64,000 bases of DNA, from the IMG/VR virus record IMGVR_UViG_3300011189_000006, positions 1-64,000 of that record; one strand, written 5' to 3'. How positions within the stretch are numbered: the stretch's first letter is position 1; every line of letters begins with the position of its first letter. Positions 32,133 to 39,846 of this stretch are shown here, one piece after another. A program made the position numbers and the translations under genes. The notes beneath the pieces are model-generated. The model searched no databases. It saw nothing but the letters and a program-made list of their open reading frames with translations, and was not told the DNA's origin. This DNA comes from a virus.

Positions 32133-33282
32133 TTTCAAGAGTCAACACTTCCTCTAATGAGGACAGTTCGTCATGATTTTCGGTGGCAGTCCCTGACACC
32201 GTATTATTTTTAATTAAAGCAAAGTTTTTAATGTTTATAGCTGCATTAATATCTCTATCATGTTGTGCGTTACACTCCTTACAAGACCACTCACGGTCTT
32301 TAAGCGTTAATTCGTGGTTTATGTCTCCACAACTAGAACAAGTCTTGCTAGAGGGATCGTATCTACCTATTTTAAGTAGATTAACACCATACCAATCACA
32401 TTTGTATTCTAGCATAGTGGTAAACATACCCCACCCAACATCTGAAATAGCCTTGGCTAGTTTTCTATCTTTCATCATGCCTTTAATATCTAAATCTTCT
32501 ATAGCTATAGATTGGTTCTCTTTAACTAGTCTAGAAGATTCCTTATGTAAAAAGTCTTTCCTTTGAAAAGCCGTTTTTTCATGTATTTTTGATAATTTCC
32601 TTTTAGTACGTACTCCTTTGTTTCTAGAGTATTTCCTTTGTGTATATTTTAACTTTGATTCATTATTTTTTAAATATCTAGGATTATTGACTTTATCTCC
32701 TTTTGAGAATACCATAAAATCTTTAATGCCTAAATCTATACCAATGGTCGTCTCAGCTTTTATGACTGGCTTAGGCTTTCTGCCTACACCAGTATCACAT
32801 GATATGCTTACATAATACTTACCAGTTGGTCTTCTAGATATAGTAGCGAACTTTATCGCTCCCTTTGCCGCTCTATGCAACTCAATTTTTATACCTTCTC
32901 TGAATTTAGGTATGGATAGTTTTCCATCATCAAAATATATATTTTGTGGTATATGGAACGATTGCTTACCACTCCATTTAGACTTAAATTTAGGATAGCC
33001 ACTTGTTTTTCTACGAAATCTTTTAAAAGCATTATCTAGGTTTTTAATTGGTGCTTGTAAGGTTTGGCTATTTATTTCTTTTAACCACTCAACATCTTTT
33101 TTAAGACCAGGTATTTGCTTTATTAGGTAGTAACAATCAAAAGGAGTTGTTTTATTTTCGTTAGAAGAATTGTTTACCTCCAACCCTATATTATATATGA
33201 ATCTAGCAGAACCAATATGTTTATTGATTAGTTCTACTTGTTCCTTATTTGGATATAATCTGTACTCAAATGCTCTTAACAT
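32128..33282 (-). CDS. tnpB: TnpB (IS200/IS605 OrfB) RNA-guided nuclease
   Basis: The protein has 384 residues, full length for TnpB. The RuvC triad is intact: D183 in GIDLGIK, E262 in IEDLDI, D344 in HDRDINAA. The zinc finger is C315-x2-C318 and C334-x2-C337. The N-terminus MLRAFEYRLYPNKEQ is the standard TnpB start. TnpB cuts DNA next to a short TAM under guidance of an RNA made from the element's right end. The ATG is preceded by TTAATATATA at 4 nt, like native phage genes, so expression may have adapted to the phage. Confidence 0.93.
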   Translation of the reverse strand: MLRAFEYRLYPNKEQVELINKHIGSARFIYNIGLEVNNSSNENKTTPFDCYYLIKQIPGLKKDVEWLKEINSQTLQAPIKNLDNAFKRFRRKTSGYPKFKSKWSGKQSFHIPQNIYFDDGKLSIPKFREGIKIELHRAAKGAIKFATISRRPTGKYYVSISCDTGVGRKPKPVIKAETTIGIDLGIKDFMVFSKGDKVNNPRYLKNNESKLKYTQRKYSRNKGVRTKRKLSKIHEKTAFQRKDFLHKESSRLVKENQSIAIEDLDIKGMMKDRKLAKAISDVGWGMFTTMLEYKCDWYGVNLLKIGRYDPSSKTCSSCGDINHELTLKDREWSCKECNAQHDRDINAAINIKNFALIKNNTVSGTATENHDELSSLEEVLTLET

Positions 33283-33286
33283 AATG

Positions 33287-33296
33287 TATATATTAA
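33287..33296 (-). promoter_or_regulatory. Phage promoter motif TTAATATATA, 4 nt from tnpB ATG
   Basis: Minus-strand TTAATATATA, then CATT, then the tnpB ATG at 33282. The motif lies inside the element's left end. Confidence 0.5.
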
Positions 33297-33357
33297 TAAA
33301 TATCCCTTCTCTATTACTATTCTAGATTTTATTTGTATATTTGCCTACGCCTTACAT

Positions 33358-33380
33358 CACATCGGCTGAAGACCAATGTG
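33358..33380 (-). repeat. Left-end hairpin of the TnpB element
   Basis: CACATCGG (33358-33365) and CCAATGTG (33373-33380) pair with one mismatch around a 7-nt loop, upstream of tnpB, as expected for the transposase-recognised left end. Confidence 0.55.
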
Positions 33381-33434
33381 TTTCACGACATGATTTTATA
33401 AATTAATATATAGTATATAAAAATAATGTAAAAT

Positions 33435-33935
33435 ATGAATGCCCTTATGAGATATGATGGTTATACATCAAGTGATAGAGTGGATGATTTACTAGATAAA
33501 ATATTAAGATATGGAATTGGTTCTATAACAGAACTTGAAATATCATTTTTAGACTCATATTCATGTAATGAAGAAGAATCCATACATAATATTATAATAA
33601 AAGAAGAATCTGAAAAGGTTTTTGAAGATGATGATAGTAACTTTAGGTTTGAGTATTCACATACTGAAATTCTTGATGAAGAGAGGCATTTTATAGGTAC
33701 TCTATATGTACCAGATATGATTTTAAATAAAAGACATAAAATAGAAGGTATATTAAGTGGTAAAATAATATTATTCCATAATGGTACTACATCACCAGAC
33801 TTTTATCATTTTATTGATAATAAAACACATTACGATGTATTTGAGTTCTGTTCTAGACTAGAATATGAATTAGATATGTTTATTGATTATGTAATAGGTG
33901 AGATAACTAATAATGATTTCGAATCAAAGGTTTAA
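33435..33935 (+). CDS. Hypothetical protein with a Bacteroidota DUF6576-like motif
   Basis: The protein has 166 residues. Residues 14-43 (RVDDLLDKILRYGIGSITEL, then EISFLDSYS) match a short motif common at the end of Bacteroidota rhomboid-like proteins (D-x-I-L-D-K-I-x-x-x-G-x-x-S-L-T-x-x-E-x-x-F-L). The rest is acidic and mixed alpha/beta with no recognised function. A TTAATATATA motif lies 22 nt upstream. The motif hints at gene exchange with the host phylum. Confidence 0.65.
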   Translation: MNALMRYDGYTSSDRVDDLLDKILRYGIGSITELEISFLDSYSCNEEESIHNIIIKEESEKVFEDDDSNFRFEYSHTEILDEERHFIGTLYVPDMILNKRHKIEGILSGKIILFHNGTTSPDFYHFIDNKTHYDVFEFCSRLEYELDMFIDYVIGEITNNDFESKV

Positions 33936-33945
33936 GGTTTAAATT

Positions 33946-34470
33946 TTAAAGATTTCTGGGTAAGTCAGCATCTGTATCTTCTGGCTCTATATTCTCATCA
34001 TCCTCTAAATCGCTATAAAAGTCTTCCTCCTCTAAATAATATTCATCAGATTTTCTTCTTTTTTCTTTCTGTATCTGATTAACATAATAACCAGCGATTA
34101 TAAATTCAGTACCAGCCCAAAGTAAAAACTCTGACATTGTCATAAATTTATAATGGTGTAATAAATATAATACCATACCAGTCTGTCCTATTATAAAACC
34201 AATTGATGATTCAAACCTTTTCTTAGAGAAAAATGATGGCTCATCAGAATATATTTTACAAAATTCTCTAATCACCCATTTCAAATTCATCCAACCAAAG
34301 AATCCGTATATAAATATGTTTCTATTTTTTTTAGTATCAGTACAATTGTCACTACATCTTCTTTTACTAGTACCTGTTTTTAAATTTACTTGAATAGTTT
34401 TATTGCCTCTTGATCTACTCTTTGACACATCTAGGTTAATTACGTATCTCTTTGATTTCTTGTTTTCCAT
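33946..34470 (-). CDS. Membrane protein with acidic tail
   Basis: The protein has 174 residues. A basic N-terminus (MENKKSKRYVINLDVSKSRSRG) is followed by hydrophobic stretches at about 50-65 and, more clearly, 90-105 (GFIIGQTGMVLYLLHH) and 112-130 (EFLLWAGTEFIIAGYYV), then a very acidic end (LEEEDFYSDLEDDENIEPED). Two to three membrane segments. Role unknown. A promoter motif lies 4 nt before the ATG. Confidence 0.65.
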   Translation of the reverse strand: MENKKSKRYVINLDVSKSRSRGNKTIQVNLKTGTSKRRCSDNCTDTKKNRNIFIYGFFGWMNLKWVIREFCKIYSDEPSFFSKKRFESSIGFIIGQTGMVLYLLHHYKFMTMSEFLLWAGTEFIIAGYYVNQIQKEKRRKSDEYYLEEEDFYSDLEDDENIEPEDTDADLPRNL

Positions 34471-34474
34471 ACAG

Positions 34475-34484
34475 TATATATTAT
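34475..34484 (-). promoter_or_regulatory. Phage promoter motif ATAATATATA, 4 nt from ATG
   Basis: Minus-strand ATAATATATA, then CTGT, then the ATG at 34470. A second TTAATATATA on the plus strand (34502-34511) serves the divergent HNH gene. Confidence 0.5.
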
Positions 34485-34525
34485 TTTATGAAAATAGATT
34501 ATTAATATATAAGCCATATTTGATT

Positions 34526-34993
34526 ATGGGCTTAACGAAAACATTACAATCTTTGCTAAAAGAGCAAAACAAACACTTTATATCGGTTGATAATAAGTTT
34601 TTCAAAAGATGGAAATATATTATTATACTTATTATGAAAATGAATCCAAATTATAAACATTGTGTTATATACAGAAAAAGGTATAAAAGACTAAATTACT
34701 TTGTGGTTGTTGGGTTAAAATATAGTGGTGAAAATGTTAAGAGGAGAACTTCGGGATTTGCTAAAAGATATATAAACCGACATAGAAATTATAGATGTAT
34801 ATATTGTGATGATAAGTTAAATTATGATAATGCTACTTCTGATCATATAATACCAATAAGTAGTGGTGGTAATAACACGAAGGTTAATTTAATTGTGTGT
34901 TGTAGATACTGTAACAACGAAAGGGGAAATACTCCATTTAGAGAATACTTAAGATATAAAAACAAAAACTATAGAAGTATAAAATTCATATAG
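34526..34993 (+). CDS. HNH endonuclease
   Basis: 155 residues from ATG 34526; in-frame upstream codons overlap the divergent gene and its promoter. The HNH core is at about 92-140: CIYCDDKL, then SDHIIPISSGGNN, then NLIVCCRYCNNERGN, with two Cys pairs for zinc and the catalytic DH. A basic region (KRRTSGFAKRYINRHRNYR) precedes it. Probably a free-standing homing endonuclease beside the primase gene, or a nicking enzyme. Confidence 0.85.
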   Translation: MGLTKTLQSLLKEQNKHFISVDNKFFKRWKYIIILIMKMNPNYKHCVIYRKRYKRLNYFVVVGLKYSGENVKRRTSGFAKRYINRHRNYRCIYCDDKLNYDNATSDHIIPISSGGNNTKVNLIVCCRYCNNERGNTPFREYLRYKNKNYRSIKFI

Positions 34994-34996
34994 TGT

Positions 34997-36193
34997 TTAT
35001 AAGTATTTTAAAGCCTCTATCTTCTTGGAATAATCAATATCGTTATAATTTGGCTTATATTTGTTTTTAGGAATCCATTTTAAGTCCATGACATCCTTGC
35101 TAAAGAAACCCTCTAGGTCAAGGCTTTTGTAAGCATTTGGTTTTACCTCACATAGTTTATTTAAGTCCTTAACTTTTGATATTTTATGTAACAATCTAAA
35201 TGGGTCTTCAACATTTTTTTTATCAACAATATCTTCAAATAACTTTTTCCATAAAAATACAGGATATCCTTCTATTATTTTTTCTTGTGATTTCTTAAAC
35301 CCTGCTAGGTCATTATCGAAAAAATATCTTAAATCTAAGTCATTAGTTTCTAAGAAGCGATAATCGGTGTTTATACCAACCATACCAAGACTATTAGGAA
35401 AAAATAAAGAATCTAAATATCCCTCAAATATAGTTAGTGGACTAGAAAAGTCTACATTTAATATATTAAAATAGTAAGATAGTTTATTATAGATAACCAT
35501 CTGATTTATATCTGGTTCTTCAACATTTTCTTTACCATGGTTGGTCCATTCTAAAAGGTTTTCATAATTGTATATTTTAAACATTCTTCTTTTCCCCATC
35601 TTCAAATTACGAATTTGCATACCAAGAACCTTATCATCTCTTTTGTTGAGCATTATTATAATCCATTGAGATTCATTTTCGTTTATCCAAAATTTACCTT
35701 GATAAATGTTAGTATGTGCAGAAGGTGGTATTCCTCTATCTACTAGATACTTATATATACCACTATTAGTAACAATTGGCTTAAAATCTGATATCGGTGT
35801 TATATTTTCATTGAATACTCTTTCAAGTTCTGATAAATCAATTAAGTCATCAAACTTAGCATCTACAAAATCATTACTATAATCAGTATATGTCATAACA
35901 CTATCTAGATATTCAATCATTTCTAATTTCTTATCAGGATCTATTTGTTCATTATGGTCTTTGGCAAACTTATCTAATGTAGTTTTTTTATCACAGTTAA
36001 AGCATACGTAAAAAAGTCTATTCAAATATAAGTTCCCTCTCTTAGCATTATTATTATTATGACTATCTCCACAGTAAGGGCATGCAAAATTGAATCTATC
36101 ATTATAATCAATGACTTTTCTTTTCTGTGTGTTAGAAAATTCTTTACTAACTACCTTCTGTATTATATTTTTTATGTAATCTTTATCCATCAT
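34997..36193 (-). CDS. 61: DnaG-type primase (T4 gp61-like)
   Basis: The protein has 398 residues. A zinc finger lies at 38-67 (CPYCGDSHN, then FYVCFNC). The TOPRIM catalytic region is at about 255-305: LTIFEGYLDSLFF with the conserved Glu, and LRYFFDNDLAG with the DxD pair. It makes RNA primers for lagging-strand synthesis with a gp41-type helicase. Length is near T4 gp61 (342). A TATATATATA tract runs directly into the double ATG; the first ATG is used here. Confidence 0.87.
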   Translation of the reverse strand: MMDKDYIKNIIQKVVSKEFSNTQKRKVIDYNDRFNFACPYCGDSHNNNNAKRGNLYLNRLFYVCFNCDKKTTLDKFAKDHNEQIDPDKKLEMIEYLDSVMTYTDYSNDFVDAKFDDLIDLSELERVFNENITPISDFKPIVTNSGIYKYLVDRGIPPSAHTNIYQGKFWINENESQWIIIMLNKRDDKVLGMQIRNLKMGKRRMFKIYNYENLLEWTNHGKENVEEPDINQMVIYNKLSYYFNILNVDFSSPLTIFEGYLDSLFFPNSLGMVGINTDYRFLETNDLDLRYFFDNDLAGFKKSQEKIIEGYPVFLWKKLFEDIVDKKNVEDPFRLLHKISKVKDLNKLCEVKPNAYKSLDLEGFFSKDVMDLKWIPKNKYKPNYNDIDYSKKIEALKYL

Positions 36194-36265
36194 TATATAT
36201 ATAGTTTTAATGTAACTAAGTTCACTATATGATTGACATTTAACTATAATTTGGTATAATGTTGA

Positions 36266-37387
36266 TTAGTTTCCCTCTTTCTTAGAATTTTTATTCTTAT
36301 CTATGCTTTTTCGAGATTTCTTTCCTTTAAATTCCTTATTAAGTTCTCTTCTTTTATCAACTAGTTCTTTAGATAACTTAGCTAAATATTCTGTTTGTTG
36401 GTTATGTTGATTAGCAAAGTCGTCTTGTCTATTATCTGGTCCTTGTGGATAAAGCCTACTAGTCATGTTTCCAAATTGTGTAAGTGATAGTACTGAACTT
36501 TCTTTACCAGGTGTTGATATTTCTTCATCAAACTTTTTAATGGTCTTAGTAACATTGTCAGGATTTTTAGTTCTCTTAACAACATACTTTATAATATTGG
36601 GAAACTTTTCTTTGGTTATGTTAGCTATTAAATCTTCTATGTGTTTGGCATTTTTTAAATCATCATCAGAAAATCCTAATATAGCCTTTATACCAACTCT
36701 ATCAGAAAATGCATTTATCCTATTCTTAAACTCTAGAAGTGCTTCTCCTTTAAGTACTTCTGTATTGGTGGTTATACCACCCCTAGAAGGTGATGAAACA
36801 CCAATAAACTCACAATTCTTTAAATATTTTTTAACTAATTCGTTTTCCGTAGGTATTCCCACTAAAACTCTCTCATATTCTTTTTCATAATTGAACAAAT
36901 ATGCAAATTTTAGTAAGTTATTGTACATTAGGTACAACTCTTCCTCTGTTAGTATATTGTCTATAATCCAAGAAACACCCTTAATTATGGATTCTCTTTC
37001 ATGTCCTCTTGCAGTAATTATAGAAAAAATTGAACCATTTGTCAAACACTCTTTAAAGTCTTGCCAAGATGGTCCATAATTTTCTTTACTAATAGCTTCC
37101 TTCACATCTAATAAAAAAGCATTATCTTCCCTGAGTCCATCGTCTCTGAATTCAGAAAAGGCTTTCTCTGGATTGTTATTAGACAATCGCCATTTATCAG
37201 AAGCATCTCTAACATTTGCATAAAAAGATGTAGAAATGCTTTTTTCAACCCATTTACCATCAACCAACTCTTCCATATGTATCGGTGTTGACATATCTAA
37301 TACGTTATCATCCCAATCGAAACTATAATATAGGAGGTATTTATCCGAACTAGATTCGGATATGTATTGGTTAAAGCTTTTGAGCAT
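36266..37387 (-). CDS. HAD-like protein with head-targeting-like N-terminus
   Basis: The protein has 373 residues. It begins MLKSFNQYISES (I-S-E site), followed by YYSFDWDDNVLDM (21-32), a DxDD/N motif I of HAD phosphatases, and IFSIITARGHE (about 119-129), which looks like motif II. A possible GFSDDDLKN (about 246-254) fits the motif IV region. The C-terminus (330-373) is strongly basic and polar. HAD enzymes remove phosphate from nucleotides, sugars or proteins; the substrate is unknown. Order and spacing of motifs make the fold likely and activity plausible. Confidence 0.65.
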   Translation of the reverse strand: MLKSFNQYISESSSDKYLLYYSFDWDDNVLDMSTPIHMEELVDGKWVEKSISTSFYANVRDASDKWRLSNNNPEKAFSEFRDDGLREDNAFLLDVKEAISKENYGPSWQDFKECLTNGSIFSIITARGHERESIIKGVSWIIDNILTEEELYLMYNNLLKFAYLFNYEKEYERVLVGIPTENELVKKYLKNCEFIGVSSPSRGGITTNTEVLKGEALLEFKNRINAFSDRVGIKAILGFSDDDLKNAKHIEDLIANITKEKFPNIIKYVVKRTKNPDNVTKTIKKFDEEISTPGKESSVLSLTQFGNMTSRLYPQGPDNRQDDFANQHNQQTEYLAKLSKELVDKRRELNKEFKGKKSRKSIDKNKNSKKEGN

Positions 37388-37392
37388 TGGTA

Positions 37393-37701
37393 TTATTTTT
37401 TCCTTTTTGAAAAAGAGTCAAAAGATTCTAATGCAGGAAGCTCTTGTGCTTCATCATCATCTTCATCATCATCTCCTTGAGCCTGTCCTTCTTCATCGAA
37501 GTCATCCTCTTTTTCAAAGTCATCAAAGCCTTGAACATCATCACCTTCTTCTTGTGATTGTCCTTCTTCTTGATCACCTTCTGTCAATTCAATAGTAAAT
37601 TCTTCTACTACTTCATCGTCTTTTTCTGCCTTTACCTCAATAAATCCGTCTTTTTCACAAACTTCGATACAGTAATCGCCTATTTCAATTTTAGTTTTCA
37701 T
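37393..37701 (-). CDS. Very acidic small protein
   Basis: The protein has 102 residues. Residues 1-40 look like a small beta domain (KIEIGDYCIEVCEKDGFIEVKA). Residues 41-88 are a nearly pure Asp/Glu/Gly/Gln tract (GDDDEDDDEAQE). The end reads LPALESFDSFSKRKK. Extreme acidity resembles T4 prohead-core proteins such as gp67 or a DNA mimic; neither is shown. It precedes the HAD-like gene by 5 nt on the same strand. Confidence 0.65.
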   Translation of the reverse strand: MKTKIEIGDYCIEVCEKDGFIEVKAEKDDEVVEEFTIELTEGDQEEGQSQEEGDDVQGFDDFEKEDDFDEEGQAQGDDDEDDDEAQELPALESFDSFSKRKK

Positions 37702-37754
37702 ATAATTAATTATTTTTTATTATATATTAAAAATCTACATCCCTTTTATATAAT

Positions 37755-37789
37755 AAAAATCCACTTGTTTTTAACATAAACAAGTGGAT
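37755..37789 (-). terminator. Rho-independent terminator for the Lys-rich gene
   Basis: A perfect 12-bp stem (37759-37770 with 37778-37789) with a 7-nt loop; read leftward it is followed by TTTTTATTATA. Confidence 0.85.
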
Positions 37790-37810
37790 CTGGTATATTT
37801 GTTCCTTTAC

Positions 37811-38104
37811 CTATTTCTTAGTTTTTTTAGTAGGTGCTTTTTTAGTAGGTGTCTTCTTAGTTGATACTTTTTTAACATCTTTCTTAACATCTTTCTTAAC
37901 ATCTTTCTTAGGGACTTTCTTCTTATTAGGTTTTTTCTTTTTAAAATCACCATCTTTTAAAGTCTTTTTCTTTACTTTTTCAACTTTTTGTAAAGGCTTA
38001 CTAGGATTTTTCACAATAGGTTGTGCCACTCCAATGCTTGGTTCTTTTTTATCTGTTTTAATACCAAATAATTTCTTGAAAAATTTAATAATTGCTTTTA
38101 TCAT
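37811..38104 (-). CDS. Lys-rich, histone H1-like protein with amphipathic N-terminus
   Basis: The protein has 97 residues, about 40% Lys. It starts with an amphipathic or hydrophobic helix (MIKAIIKFFKKLFGI), then Pro/Lys-rich linkers, three KKDV repeats (about 68-79) and a KKTPTKKAPTKKTKK tail like those of bacterial H1-type proteins. It probably binds DNA or another polyanion; the N-terminal helix might bind membranes. It neighbours the very acidic gene at 37393, giving an oppositely charged pair. Ends in its own terminator. Confidence 0.65.
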   Translation of the reverse strand: MIKAIIKFFKKLFGIKTDKKEPSIGVAQPIVKNPSKPLQKVEKVKKKTLKDGDFKKKKPNKKKVPKKDVKKDVKKDVKKVSTKKTPTKKAPTKKTKK

Positions 38105-38180
38105 TTTTAGTTTATTTTTTCAGTATATATTATAGAATACAAATCCCTTTTTGTTAAAAATAGTAAACAAACCACCTAAT

Positions 38181-38190
38181 TTAATATATA
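38181..38190 (+). promoter_or_regulatory. Phage promoter motif TTAATATATA, 7 nt from uvsW ATG
   Basis: TTAATATATA at 38181-38190 followed by 7 nt and the ATG of the UvsW gene. Confidence 0.5.
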
Positions 38191-38197
38191 ACATTAT

Positions 38198-39808
38198 ATG
38201 AAATTTAGGTATAGTAAGGAAAATGAGGAATTAATAGTATCAGAAGCATCTAGGATAGAATACCACCAAATGAGTATTTGGTTAACAAGACACGTAAAGG
38301 GATATAGGTATATGCCACCATTTAAAATGGGTGTGTGGGATGGTAAGCAGAAATACTTTAGAGATGGTAAAATAAATTTGGGACTGTGGAAAGAAGCTCT
38401 TAGAGGGTGTTCTGAAATAGGCGTTTCTTTTAGTGTAGATAATAAAGAAGATTTCCCAATAAACAGAGATGTTACATTAGATAAAGTTACTAAATTCTGT
38501 GATAACTTTTTTAAGACACACAAAGTAAAAAATAAAAAAGGCGAGTGGGTTAAATTTATGCCATATGAACACCAAATTCAGTCAGCATATAAGATACTTA
38601 AAAACAGATATTGTATGGCAGAAGTTGCCACATCTGGTGGTAAATCACTTATAATATCAATAGTTTTATTCTATACTTTGAAAAATATAAAAAAGGATGC
38701 TAAATTTCTAATAATAGTACCTTCTATAACATTAGTTACCCAGTTCTATGATAATTTTATAGAATATAATTTTGGTGACAATAATTTAGTAGATATGAAA
38801 GAGAAAGATTCTGAAGAAATACTAAATAAAAAACACAAACCATGTGATATAAGGGTAGAAGAAGTTATGTCAGATAAACCTAGAAAACATTCAGGTGAAA
38901 AAAATGCCAATGTCTATATAGGAACATATCAATCCTTGGAAAAGTGGCCAAAGACATTCTTCGAAAAATTTCACACAGTTGTTACTGATGAGGCACATGG
39001 TGCAAAATCGAAGTCACTGACTAAAATACTCAAAAGGACATTTGGTACTGCATACTCTAGATTTGGTGTATCTGGTACATTCCCAGAAGAGGATACTTGT
39101 GAGATATTGACTATACAATCTGTATTAGGTCCAAAAATAACAGAGGTATCAGCAGATGAATTAAAGAAAAAGGGAATCATATCTGATATGCAAATAAAGG
39201 CAGTTATAATGAATCATAATGATCCAGAATTTGGTGATAAAGTTAAACAAATACGTAAGGCTGGAATGGGTAAAGAAGCATTAGGCATAGAAAAGGATTA
39301 TATACACATATCTGATAAAAGACTTAATTTAATAAAGAAAATAGTTAATAAGTGTGATAACAACACATTAGTGTTATTCCATACAATAGAATATGGAAAT
39401 ACTGTCTTAAAGGAATTAAGAGAAAGCCTACCAGACAAAGAGTTCTATTATATTGATGGTGGTGTTAGTGGCAAAGATAGGGAAAGGATTAAAAAAGAAA
39501 TGGAAAACACAGATGGGAAAACTAAGGTCTTAGTTGCAAGCTATGGAACATTGAGCACTGGTGTCTCTATAAATGCTATTTTTAATATATTGTTTATAGA
39601 CTCGTTTAAATCTGAACAAGTTATTATACAATCTATTGGTAGAGCGTTAAGGTTACATGATGAAAAAAAGGTAGCAACTATCTTTGACTTGGTTGATGTA
39701 TTTGATAGCAATAGTTTTAATAATATATTATGGAAACACTTTAAAGAACGCCAAGGTTTCTATGACAAAAGAAAATATCCTTATAAGTTTATAAAAATAA
39801 ATTTGTAA
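38198..39808 (+). CDS. uvsW: UvsW-type SF2 DNA helicase
   Basis: The protein has 536 residues. An N-terminal DNA-binding domain (1-115; KFRYSKENEELIV, MPPFKMGVWDGK) precedes the helicase core: Q-like MPYEHQIQSA (121-130), Walker A ATSGGKS (144-150), DEAH box (264-267), GVSGTFPE (motif III) and QSIGRALR (motif VI). The whole layout matches T4 UvsW (about 503 residues), which unwinds recombination intermediates and R-loops and switches replication from origin-driven to recombination-driven. A phage promoter motif lies 7 nt upstream. Confidence 0.92.
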   Translation: MKFRYSKENEELIVSEASRIEYHQMSIWLTRHVKGYRYMPPFKMGVWDGKQKYFRDGKINLGLWKEALRGCSEIGVSFSVDNKEDFPINRDVTLDKVTKFCDNFFKTHKVKNKKGEWVKFMPYEHQIQSAYKILKNRYCMAEVATSGGKSLIISIVLFYTLKNIKKDAKFLIIVPSITLVTQFYDNFIEYNFGDNNLVDMKEKDSEEILNKKHKPCDIRVEEVMSDKPRKHSGEKNANVYIGTYQSLEKWPKTFFEKFHTVVTDEAHGAKSKSLTKILKRTFGTAYSRFGVSGTFPEEDTCEILTIQSVLGPKITEVSADELKKKGIISDMQIKAVIMNHNDPEFGDKVKQIRKAGMGKEALGIEKDYIHISDKRLNLIKKIVNKCDNNTLVLFHTIEYGNTVLKELRESLPDKEFYYIDGGVSGKDRERIKKEMENTDGKTKVLVASYGTLSTGVSINAIFNILFIDSFKSEQVIIQSIGRALRLHDEKKVATIFDLVDVFDSNSFNNILWKHFKERQGFYDKRKYPYKFIKINL

Positions 39809-39846
39809 GGATTTAATGAGAACGTTCTTGTAAAAATATATACTAT

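Larger units (their letters stand above)
32102..33395 (-). mobile_element. TnpB-only IS200/IS605-type element
   Basis: A tnpB gene lies between two hairpins typical of IS200/IS605 ends and no tnpA is present. The right end (tnpB 3' side) has a perfect 9-bp hairpin at 32110-32132 that contains the tnpB stop codon; the left end has an 8-bp hairpin with one mismatch at 33358-33380. Boundaries are estimated: about 32102 (after GTTCAC on the minus strand) and about 33395. Without TnpA it depends on a helper or moves by guide-directed cleavage and homologous repair. Confidence 0.65.

Noticed and set aside
37362-37595. His/Leu-rich plus-strand ORF
   Set aside because: Complement of the Asp/Glu-rich tract of the minus-strand acidic gene.
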